From the NCBI GenBank assembly GCA_947846985.1, contig CANTUZ010000002.1:129232889-129296888 (forward strand): a DNA stretch of 64,000 bases. Direction: 5' to 3'. This DNA is from Fratercula arctica. Its lineage: Eukaryota > Chordata > Aves > Charadriiformes > Alcidae. Within the stretch, counting starts at the first letter, position 1. Each line of letters opens with the position of its first letter. This document shows, piece after piece, positions 49,691-60,202 of this stretch. Made by a program: the position numbers and the translations under genes. The notes under the pieces were generated by a model. The model had not been told where the DNA came from. It did not search any database and worked only from the letters and a program-made list of their open reading frames with translations.

Positions 49691-50099
49691 ATGACATACT
49701 GGAAAAAAAATTAGAGAGTTCTAAGGGGATGTTATGACTCAACTTAAATAAATCAGAATTTTATCACTGACTTCACTGAAGCTTGGATTTTCCTCCTAGT
49801 CTACCAGAGGAAGATGTCAACCTGTTATTTCTCTCTTCTGTAGGACATAAATCACTCCATGGGCCTGACACAACTATGCTTGTACCCTGCAGCCCAAGGA
49901 AAACAAGGTTACTCTACTATTAAAGCTGAAGGTTCATTATCAGCCATTTTATTTTCTTTCTCAAAATAAACTGAAATTAGTTTGTGTTAATAATGAAACC
50001 CTTTATAGTAAAGAAGAATCTCAAATGCTAAGAAAGAATTAGCTTAGATTCCAAGTAATTTTAATTTTGGAATATAATGAAACATAATTACTAAAGAGG

Positions 50100-50310
50100 G
50101 GAAGAAACACCCACTACAGAGTCATAGAAGGAGCTGACCAGAAGACTGCAATACACTGCCCCAGAGTAAAAAATAACACATTTAAAACTGGATAAGACTG
50201 AACACCTGGAAAAATTTCAGGAAAAGCAACAAAAATAATTTTACTGCCATGCAGTTCTAACAGAGGTTACTTCACATGAATCTTGGGTTAGATGGTTGCT
50301 CAATCACAAC
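50100..50310 (+). mobile_element. Probable ancient CR1 remnant
   Basis: ACTGCAATACACTGCCCCAG is followed by an A-rich stretch, then AAACTGGATAAGACTGAACACCTGGAAAAA (quoted here as two adjacent pieces: AAACTGGATAAGACTGAACA and CCTGGAAAAA) and finally GGGTTAGATGGTTGCTCAAT. Old CR1 ends show the same order: CTGGAA.A.ACTGCC.AGAG, AA.A.TGGATCAGACAAACACCTG, GG.CTAGATG. The match is weak at base level and rests on the order of the blocks. Confidence 0.35.
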
Positions 50311-51271
50311 AGCCTATGCTATCAGGAATGGAAAATCAGAGCACTACAGTATCTTGATGAAGTTTGGGGACAGCATGCACAGGAGAAAATGAAATGGGAA
50401 CAGCAAAGAGGAGATTCAGGTGTAACACACTACACATTAAGTGCATTTATTGTAAACTTTCGGTTTGATTCTTCACTTAGGATTTTCATCAAACTCCTGC
50501 AATCTTCCTTATGCTTTGCATCTTCAAATCCCAGCTGTACAATCTTCAGATCCCTCACTGTACAACACCAGCTACCAGGGAAAACTAGCTGCAGGATCAG
50601 GCACAGACTCCCGGCTATTGAGAGCAGCCCACTTCTTGAAAGACACAGGCTTTCAAATCTTACCCCTCACCTTCAGAGACTAAAGGTTTACCTGCTAATA
50701 ATAATTTTTAGTTCAATTCAGGCATCCAATTCTAGGCCTGCCACAGCTGACCGCAAGCAAGTAAGAAAAGCTAAGGAGGAATGCAGGCAGTAAGACAACT
50801 CCATCGGGGTTTCCTCACAGGTACAGTGATTATCAACTTACAGTCTTCTCTTTCACTCAGCTCAGACAGCTTGGTTTGTAGACCCAGTCCCCAGTCCTTA
50901 ACTCAGCTTTCTTATTACAATTATGGGGCTATTCTATAGCAGCGCACTAACAAATTTATTCCATTCATGAATAAACTAGATTCTGAGAATCAAGGTTGTT
51001 TTCACACCTTTCCTCATTTTTTTCCCTGTTACTAGTCTAAGTAAATAAATAAAATGGCACTGCAAAATCTAACCAGCCAGTTGACATCCTAATGACACTT
51101 GTTATTAAATACCGTGCTAAGAACTTTGGAGGCAAATTAAATATTTCAAAGTACTCTTCAAACTCAAACTTTCCAAGAAGGGGCTTTTTTCTTACAACAC
51201 AGTGTATTTTACAATGCAGTCATGTTCCCCTCCTTCCTTGCATAATAAATTTACCTTACAGAGATGATAAC

Positions 51272-51310
51272 AAAAAAGAAAAAAAAAAAAAAAAAAGAAG
51301 AAAAAAGAGA
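51272..51310. repeat. A-rich tract
   Basis: Six A, G, then 18 A, then GAAGAAAAAAGAG. Simple low-complexity purine sequence. Confidence 0.9.
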
Positions 51311-51654
51311 GCAATGCCATTTGACCATTACCAGTGTAACCTCATTGACTACAGTAGCATACAGAATTTTTAAGAGCGGGCAAACGAAATTACTTTGGTC
51401 AAAGACAGTGCCTGAAGTTTTATATATGCTACGTGCTATACTTCTGTAAGAAATCGCTTATGAAAGAAAACACCGCAAGTTGAGTTCTGTGAGAACACGG
51501 AGCCAACTGAAGAGCGCAGTTCACACAAAAGGTTGATTTTGTTCAAATTTCCCCCGTTAATATGTTCCAAAAGGCATCAGGCACATCAAAATGACTGTAC
51601 AAGCAGCAAAAATCTATTTTTCTACAAAACAGAGGTGCCAACATTTCAGTAAGC

Positions 51655-51835
51655 ACTACTCGGCCCCCACTATCTTGTTAGATCTTCCGTAATGAAATAA
51701 AGGAAGAAAGCACAAGAAGCAGGGAGGAAGTTTCATTGTTCTTGTGGCTTCGACATTTGGTGCCGCGAACGTGACGGGCTCTCAAGCCGCTACTCGACGG
51801 CACCGCCTGCCCCAGGCCTCTGTATCAAAATGTAG
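51655..51835 (+). mobile_element. Possible endogenous retrovirus LTR end with primer-binding-site-like sequence
   Basis: An AATAAA signal (51696-51701) is followed some 50 bases later by GGCTTCGACA, a TT spacer and TGGTGCCGCGAACGTGAC (51758-51775). An LTR ending in CA, a two-base spacer and then TGG is the arrangement at a retroviral LTR/primer-binding-site junction. The 18-mer matches the tRNA-Trp primer site of avian retroviruses at about 12 of 18 positions by hand. The next 50 bp are CpG-rich, unlike the surroundings. No gag-like frame follows, so this would be a broken fragment. I could not define the LTR's left end or a target-site duplication, and chance is not excluded. Confidence 0.4.
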
Positions 51836-52988
51836 GTATACTGCTATTAAAATAATCAAACAGAGACAAAAGAGAACAAGCAAATAAATAGCGCTAACTT
51901 GTTTATGTTTCTGGCTCTGCCCTCACAGTATGAAATAAAGTCTCTTCAAACACATACTACACTAATTTGAAAAACAATAATATTTTCCTTCCCTCCTCCT
52001 ATCTCAAAGTAGCATGAGTTTTTCAAAGTCCTAAATAAAATAAACTAAGGCATTTCCTGTATGTATTTAGTTAATTATTAAACGGATTCTAAGCATGATA
52101 GTCACCACCAGTATTTCAATATGAATCCGGGAAAACGCTTTCAGCAAACTGCCCGTGCACTGCAGTAACGACGGGTTACACGCATCTTTGCAAAACCCTG
52201 CCCTTAACTTTGGAGGCAAAATTCTAGAGAAGTGACGATCAACACTCCCACGCAAACTGAAACACTTCATTTTATCTTTCTTTTTTTCCCATGGTCCAGG
52301 ATTAGCATTACTGCTGTGAGGTAAAGGGCAATGCTGTGTACAACAGGAAAATAAAGCCAACAAGCTTGCAAGAACTCCCCGAGCAGGGGAGACAGCATAC
52401 TGTCTTCACTTACTACCAGTAACCATCTATAACCTTTTCCAGAGGATATTATTTTTTAATCAATCTGCAATACTAAATGTTGCCCTCCCAAGGTTAAAAG
52501 AAAGTTAAATGCTGCCAAGATATTTAATGACATCAGCACGCACAACCATGAGATAAATATGAGGTCTGAAGATTAACTGAATGTCATTCTGTTCACGGGA
52601 TCGCATACTTGTAAAGAAAACTATTAAGATTAGAGAACAGGGAAAGCTATATAGCAACTACAAATGTTCCAGTGTGTTTTGTCTACTTAAGCTCTTGGTC
52701 AGAAAGAGAAAGCTTTATTGCAAAAATGTCTCCATCTGACTTACTCTGTACTTTTTCATGGGCACAGAAATTACTGAACACTGAACAGTAATTACTGCAA
52801 TGAAAAAGATACTCTCGGGCTCCACCTCCTCTTGGCAGTGGGAAAATATAGATGGGTTTGTGTATTATTCTGGATGCCAGAAAACTTGCTTACAAAAATA
52901 TTTCCTGTGCACTGACTTGAGATATATTTAGCCTCATAAACCCATAAAACTGTCACAGGCAACCACAAGTACACCTGTAGCCATTAAA

Positions 52989-53011
52989 GGGGGGGGGGGG
53001 GGGGGGGGGGG
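52989..53011. repeat. Run of 23 consecutive G
   Basis: Twenty-three G on the plus strand, preceded by CCATTAAA and followed by CAGAGGGAG. A homopolymer of G this long is rare in AT-rich introns. It can fold as a G-quadruplex and is error-prone in sequencing, so its exact length is uncertain. Confidence 0.95.
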
Positions 53012-53374
53012 CAGAGGGAGAAACTAGAGAATCAAATTTACATTATTTCTTTGTATTTGTTATTTAGAAATATCATCTTTAAACTCACTTGCTCAAAAAG
53101 AAATTAGCTCTTCCTTCCACTCCCCCAAACCAACACCCCCCTCGTCTCCCCTTCCCCCCCCCAACATCCAGACATCTACGATGCACACACGGGAGCACAC
53201 ATACGTGGAAAAAGAGAGCGCTAACAATGAAGTCACAGCACTTCAGAAACACACACCTTGTCGTCTTCCAGCCTTTGCAGTTGAAGGCAGATCGCACTAG
53301 TTTTTCTGCGTCTTCAGATCAAGATGTAGATAAATTCCCCATCCATCACACTGGCTTTTTATTAAAAACAAGAC

Positions 53375-53432
53375 GGGCGGGGGGGGGAGGGAAAAAAAAA
53401 GAAAAAAGGAAAAAAAAAAAAAAAAAAAAGGA
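53375..53432. repeat. G-run followed by A-run purine tract
   Basis: GGGCGGGGGGGGGAGGG is followed by nine A, G, six A, GG and about 20 A. It lies 360 bp from the G23 run; a C-run (near 53150-53162) sits between them. Confidence 0.93.
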
Positions 53433-53534
53433 GACAATTACCAGTAAATTTACAGCCTTAAAAATATCAGCTCTCCATTATCCCAAACCAGTGTTACGTC
53501 TTGATGTAAACCAAAGCACATGCTGAGTGAGGAC

Positions 53535-53800
53535 GTGCGCACACAGCAGCTTATCATCTCTGTCATCTGCTTCTAATGACAGCTGACAAACTGGCCACGC
53601 TAATCCTTCCCTAACTGCTGATCAGAGAGATCCCCCCTTTGACAATCCAGCATGGTGGAGTACTCGAAAATTCCTCCTGCTTCTGTTCTGTTGCTGCTCT
53701 AAAAAGCAGTTTCCTTTTCATTGAGATAATAGCCTTTTCTGCAGTCACGTGGCGCCCAGGCTACATTAGCAGAGCTTGATGATAATAGACGGAGCAACTC
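53535..53800. promoter_or_regulatory. Candidate regulatory module with MEIS-like palindrome and CACGTG E-box
   Basis: TGACAGCTGACA (53577-53588) differs at one position from the TGACAGCTGTCA homodimer site of MEIS/PKNOX proteins. GTCACGTGGC (53744-53753) matches the USF/TFE-type E-box and 9 of 10 bases of the lysosomal CLEAR motif. Between them lie CTTTGACA and several homeodomain-like AT cores. This is motif reading only; it would need conservation to be credible. Confidence 0.3.
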
Positions 53801-54274
53801 CCCTCCCTCCCTCCCTTCTGCTGATTTTAAGGGTACAACTCCAAGAGAAACCCAAACCTGGCACACTTGAAATCATTTTGCATCTTCCTCTATCAAAAAA
53901 GCAAATTGTGCAGTCGGTGGAGAAGAGGAATACGTGCAGCCTCTCTACTTCTTGCACCAAAACTAATTAACAAATACATTTTTAGGCAGTGCCTTTGTTG
54001 GGGCACACACGCTGGTCATAAACATGTCATATGAGACTAAACTGAATATTAAGCATGCTTAACACTGAATATCTGGCATGCTAGAATTACTCTTTTTCCC
54101 CTGGAGTACTTGAAATTTCTTGCCTGTAATTTCAGTTCTGCTGCAATACTCTTCTCTCAGCAACACCCTATGGTCCAACCCCTCCCAGCACCCAACTCCC
54201 CTGCAAATACAAGAAAGCATGAACAACAAATGATTCGCGTTACAACCTCCAGTGTGAGTGCTTCCCTTTTTCTC

Positions 54275-54295
54275 TTTTTTTTTTTTTTTTTTTTT
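54275..54295. repeat. Poly-T run (21 T)
   Basis: A run of 21 T after CTTCCCTTTTTCTC. On the minus (NCOA2) strand it is poly-A. No retrocopy was recognised beside it. Confidence 0.93.
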
Positions 54296-57200
54296 AAGTA
54301 ATTTCATTTATCTTGCTTTAACTCCGTACCCTGACAAACATCTTAAGCATTTTTTAAATATGCTGCCCAGTGCAGAAACCTACCTAAGCTTCAGCTTCAG
54401 AGTTCCCATCCCTCCTGACAGAGAGTGCCAAGCCCCGGGCGGGTTTGCACCTCGCTGTTCAGAAGGTTTCCTACTTGTAAAAAAGCAAAGTATACATGCA
54501 ACCACACTGCTCTGTCCTACCTTCACTGAAATATTTCACAGACTGAAAGCAGAACAAACCTTTCCTCTTCTGCACTGGCACGCCGTTCCCCTCTTACCTT
54601 GGCACACAGCATAAAGACGTCAGATTTATTCCCCCCCAGCCCCGTGTCTGTCCATCCCTGAGAGCACTGGGCAATGCAGGAGGGCATGGACCAGCGTAGC
54701 CTTTCACCTGACGTTTCAGCGTATGAGTTCGCAAACTCCTTAAGAAAGCTGTGGAGGAAGCATCTTAAAGTACTTTTCAAGCCTGCAAAACAACTTTTGC
54801 AGCTTTGTACCTACTCTTTTCCAATCTGAAACGGGAAACAGAATTATCTCCTTTTCTCCTTCTACTGCCGTCTTTCCCACTACACCAGATGATTCCCCTT
54901 GATCATAAACTTACGGTTTCTGCAGAAACTGAAAAGGTTAGTGTTAGAGGCTGGGGTTGTACTTATAGGAAAATAAGGTGGAAATTGTGAGGAAACAGTG
55001 GCTATCCATCTTTGGTACACACCATCTTTGCCAATGTTGCCCCATCACCTTTTCTATTTACTCCTCTCCCTGGGGACAGCCTGACTGAGGGAAGTGGCCC
55101 TGCCCAAGGCTCTGGGGGATCCCGGCTCCAAGGCTACCATCACAGCTGAGGCCCAACCTTTCTGCGGCAGAGGAGCTGGAAACAGAACGGGAATGGGGCT
55201 CTTTCTGCAGCAGCACGAATCCTTTTTTCTACCCTTCCCTTTTCCACACTTTAGAGATAATCCAAATCCAGGAGGAAATGATCTGGTTCCGTAAGGAAAC
55301 TATATAATACACTATATTCAGAAGAAAAACACAGAAACATATACGCTAATTCGAGTAAATTTTTTTGCCAGGTCTTTCTAAGTATGCCCTTCCATCTCAA
55401 AGCGCCACACTATATGGGGTAAGCAAAATGAACGTTATTCAGAGCTATATAAAACTTTAAGCCAAATAGAACAAAATCTGCTTTGTGATCTTAGCTTTGT
55501 TTTATTAAAAAAAATTGCCACTTGCATTTTCCATATTAACTCCTTCACTGAAGGAAGGTGCATCAAGCATACTGGTTAAATTGGAAAACGATACAAATGT
55601 GGGAAAAACTGTGAAGATTACAGAGAGCATCTCTGATACTCAAGAAAATATATTAATACACAAGCACCAGAAGGAAAATGAGCTTTCACAGGAACACACA
55701 CAGAAAATACTTCACTTGTGAAGTACAAATCTAAGGAATACATAAAAAATGGGAGCATACAATCAAATACCATAGCTAGAACCATACCACTGATATTTAC
55801 AGGAATCGTAAGATGAGAAATTCAAAGACAACACAATGTGGTGAGCACAAACACAATAAACATAGCATCAGGGAAGGAATTATGTGTAAAGAAAAAGGAG
55901 GTAACAGAAAAGGGTTGTTGTAGCAATAAAATATGAATTGAAGACCTGAAGGAGGGCAAGTATACAGATGTTGATAAAAAGATTGCTTGAACAGAGTACA
56001 GATAAAGTGAACGGAAGAGAGGGAACATACCACTGCAGTGCACAGACTGATTCTAGACAAAAAGGGAAAAAAGAAATGAGTGAAAAAATATTCCTGTTAG
56101 AAAACAGGTCTGAATTTAAATAAGGAAACATGCAACTGCAAAGGAGGAATGGCTTTTTGGTTTTATCCGGCAGTGAATACCTGCTTCCAATGGAAACGAC
56201 AGAATTGTTGCTTCCTTTTAAATAGAGTTTCGCAGGAATCATATACATAATTTGGAGATGAGGCGGTGACCTTTAGAACTAATTCTGGCACTACAGATTT
56301 TTTTGTATTAGGATAAGACAAACATCTTACACAGCAGAAAAGGTTCATCTAAGTTTTCTCCCAGAAATCTATTTCATTAATACCTCATTTTGTTTGCCCA
56401 GCCACAGGTGGCTTTGCAGGAGACACAGAGAAGCTGTACTTTCACTAAAACATTTACAATTAATATTTTAACACAGTCAAATAACTGAAATTGACGAACA
56501 GAAAACTGCTTTCATTGCATGCATGTCACAGTTCTCTTGAGTTTGTATTTCCTTTTTCTTCCTTTCTTTTCTCTTAAGAAAGAGTGAATTGGGCAGAGAC
56601 GAAGGCATGCCATGACACACTCTGGCATTGTTTGCCCTCCTATCATACCCCCACCTCAGGCAAGGACTGGTAAAGCAATCCCAAAACGTCTTTTCAGTCT
56701 TTTTAGCCCCAAACCATATTTTTTTAGTCCCTTCTCTCACCCTCTATCCCATATCCGGGAGGATGCAATTCCACCTTCATAATCCCCTCAGTCCTCTCAG
56801 TTTGGAGTACCCAAAAGGGGTACCATAATTGCCAGCTATAGAGAAGGCCCTTGTTTACCCCGCAGAATAGTAAGGCACTTCAAAACGTGTTTGAAAGATT
56901 ACAAAGCTGACTCGCCAGGCTTTATTCCAGGCAAGAGGCCACTGACTTTTAGGAAAGCTGACTAGGCAGCACTAAGTACCACTTGAGAGAAAGACTGGAA
57001 AGGCAGAGCTCCCACCGGCACGGAGAACAAGCAGCAGAAACTACTAGGACTGACTTCCAGGAAGCACAATAAGCATACCACTGCTCAGGTCAGCCACAGA
57101 CAGCGCAATGATTTTTCATGTTGTTACATTTTAATAAATGTAGAAGCAAGCATACAGATTTCACGTATTAGGTCAATTTCTTAAATTCCTCTATCTGAAC

Positions 57201-57776
57201 ACTAACAGAAACGTTAGGGTTTTCAAGCCAAAACTGAAAGCCTGTTGACTTACATGTCAATGATATCAACATTTTACCAGTTCAGGAACTCCTAATCCAC
57301 CACTACTTGAGAACTAAACAAATTTTTCTTTTCCCTTTTACCAGCTGAGGAAAAATAAATAGGATACTTTAAGTAAATCTAGTTTTTCTGACCTTTGCAC
57401 CTCCTCTTGAGGGACACAAGAATCGTATCAAATGTACTTCCAGTGGAATTTGGAGCACTTGGCATTCCTCAGTCAGTCTCTGTATTAGCAGTACATATAA
57501 CCACAGTGCTAAGTACCTTGCAACTTCTGTCCATATGGGGGCAATGAAAAGACACTCCCTTCTCTCTCAGCTTCTCAGATACTACTGTTGACTTCTCTTC
57601 ATGCTTCTTGAACACAGCTTACCAAGTCTCTCATAGCTTCATAAGCACGCACCCAGCCACGCAAAGTATTCTGTGTGCAAGTTTCTGCAATATCTAACTG
57701 CAGAATTCAATACTGTGGTGTGTGCTATATATAGCAATTAAGTTCTGTATGGGCATGTCCATTGACAATTGTGCTC

Positions 57777-57792
57777 TTTTTTTTTTTTTTTA
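57777..57792. repeat. Poly-T run
   Basis: About 16 T following GTGCTC. A second run of about 12 T (57865-57876) directly borders the CR1 element at 57880. Confidence 0.85.
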
Positions 57793-57879
57793 ATACAAGT
57801 TTGATGATTACGGTTAACTGAGATTTTTAAGTAATGGTTGGTTAGGATTTGGTTTTGTTGTTTGTTTTTTTTTTTTAAA

Positions 57880-58693
57880 TAATCATAGAATCATCTAGGT
57901 TGGAAGGGACCTTTAAGACCATCAAGTCCAGCCATCAACCTAACACTGCCAAAACCATCACTAAACCATGCCCCTAAGCACCACGTCCACCCATCTTTTA
58001 AATACCTCCAGAGATGGTGACTCAACCACTTGGGTGACTTCCCTGGGCAGCCTGTTCCAATGTTTGATAACCCTTTCGGTGAAGAAATTTTTCCTAATAC
58101 CCAGTCTGAACCTCCCCTGGCATAACTTGAGCCTGTTTCCTCTTGTCCTATTGCCTGTTACTTGGGAGAAGAGACCGACCCCCACCTCGCTACAACCTCC
58201 TTTCAGGCAGTTGCAGAGAGCGATAAGGTCTCCCCTCAACCTCCTTTTTTCCAGGCTAAACAACCCCAGCTCCCTCAGCAGCTCCTCATAAGACTTATTC
58301 TCCAGACCCCTCACATTGCCCTTCTCTGGACACGCTCCAGCACCTCAATGTCTTTCTTGTAGCGAGGGGCTCAAAACCGAACAGTGTTCAAGTTGGGGCC
58401 TCACCAGTGTTGAGTACAGGGGGACAATCACTTCCCTAGTCCTGCTAACCACGCTATTCCTGATACAAGCCAGGATGCTGTTGGCCTCCTTGGCCACCTG
58501 GGCACACTGCTGGCTCATATTCAGCTGGCACCAACACCCCCAAGTCCTTTTCCCTTGGGCAGCTCTCCAGCCACTCCTCCCCAAGCCTGTAGCACTGCAT
58601 GGGGTTGTTGTGACCCAAGTGCAGGACCCAGCACTTGGCCATGTTGAATCTCATACCATTGGCCTTGGCCCATTGTATAAGATTCAACAAGGG
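57880..58693 (-). mobile_element. CR1 LINE with ORF2 C-terminal coding remnant
   Basis: The plus strand begins AATCATAGAATCATCTAGGT, the reverse complement of a CR1 tail. Minus-strand frames give [20 protein letters not shown] (about 58640-58585), then [12 protein letters not shown] frameshift follows, and [18 protein letters not shown] and [13 protein letters not shown] are read in another frame. After a further break come [20 protein letters not shown] and [18 protein letters not shown]. These are the C-terminal end of CR1 ORF2, split over at least three frames, so it is inactive. At about 810 bp it is the longest and best preserved mobile element in the window. It is 5'-truncated; the break near 58693 is approximate. 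Confidence 0.93.
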
Positions 58694-60168
58694 CAAATCT
58701 CTACTGCTTCACTCCCTTACGTTTAACTAAGAAGGAAAATGAGAAAAGAAAAAGGGGATCTTTCAGTGCAATCTGGAAATTGTCAGCTCCTGGCTCAGCT
58801 CTTTCTCCTCTTGCAAACTAAAAAAGGGTCAGATCCCCTGCTCAAAGTCTCTGCCTCGGGGTGCTTGCTGGTGCACTCTATGGGTTATACACCGTGAGGT
58901 GCTCTCTGGTGGAGATAGGCCTCAACCTACAGAGAGACAAGTTCAAGACAGCGGGTTGCTTCCATCCGTGCTGACAGCACGAGAGGAACCCAGCACAGGA
59001 AGTTGAGCAAGCAGAGAAAACCAGAACCAGAATGGAAATACTACAGCATAGAAATAAATGTTGTATTAACACGACACATTACAAAAATGTAGTAACATCT
59101 AGTGCCACCATCGTTTTTAACAGAATGTAGCTAAATTATGAAGAATCCAGGATTATTTTTTTTTTAAAGAAATGACTTGTAGCTCTACAGAACGTGCTTT
59201 TCAGTGAACATGTTCTTAAAATCAGCTCAAACTCTTTATTTCACCTCATCCCAGACCAGAAATACTCATACGGGAAAAGACTTTTGATAATAAAAGGTTC
59301 CTGAAACCTGCAGACCAACAGCTGTCAAGATTCAATGGCTGAGATTTAAATTAGATGAAAGCTTAAATTAGACAGAAGTCAGACTAGAAAAGGTTTCTTA
59401 TTAATATTGGAACAAAAATCATACTAATTCATCCCACGATAAGGTAGCTTTTCTTTCATGTAGTCTCAGATAGAAACAAATATATTTCTAAATGACATCA
59501 TATGACTCAATTAAGGTAGAGGATTAAAGAAGAAATCATTTGGTAAAATTTCATGGTCTCTGATAACCAGGCACGGCAGCACAGTGCAACACTCTATCTG
59601 GCCGTAACAGCAACGCTGTGTGAACTCAGCAAGATTTGATACATTGCCTGTGGTTTTCCTTGAAACAGAAAGTTGCTGTTGCGTTTAATGCAAGTGGGAC
59701 CTCTACCTTTAGTTCAGCATACAGCAAATTACTCTACCATACCTGGTGATGAATACAAGGGTCTCTGCACCTAGACCTCTCTCTGAATAGAAAAGTTAAC
59801 ATTTCCCAGTAAGTCATAAAAGTCTCATGTCTCGTCTATGTTCAGTAGTAGTCTTCTAACTGCTAGTGGCTTGCAGACATTGCCGTGCATTTGAAAAGCC
59901 AGTTCCCGTAAGCAGCAAGAAGGAAACACATACACGAAATTGCATCTTGCAGACCCTGAAATTCTAGGCTTTCACATCCCTCCAAGAGATCTCCCTGAAG
60001 AAGGGAGACACTACAGATTACAACTAGCTTCGTGTGGGAGAAACTGGAACGCAAGGACAGTTGCTCTTTACAAATTTGAGAATAAATAATAAGGTAATTT
60101 AATGCTGCATCATCCACTCCACGCAAATCTTACAAACACGTCAAACAGCACTAAGTCAGTGTAAATGC

Positions 60169-60202
60169 TGAACAGTAAACAGTGATGAACAGTAAACACT
60201 GA
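60169..60202. repeat. 17-bp tandem duplication
   Basis: TGAACAGTAAACAGTGA (60169) is followed directly by TGAACAGTAAACACTGA (60186), with one mismatch. Confidence 0.9.

Noticed and set aside
58316..58726. 136-codon plus-strand open frame
   Set aside because: It is the antisense of the CR1 ORF2 remnant at 57880-58693, not a separate gene.
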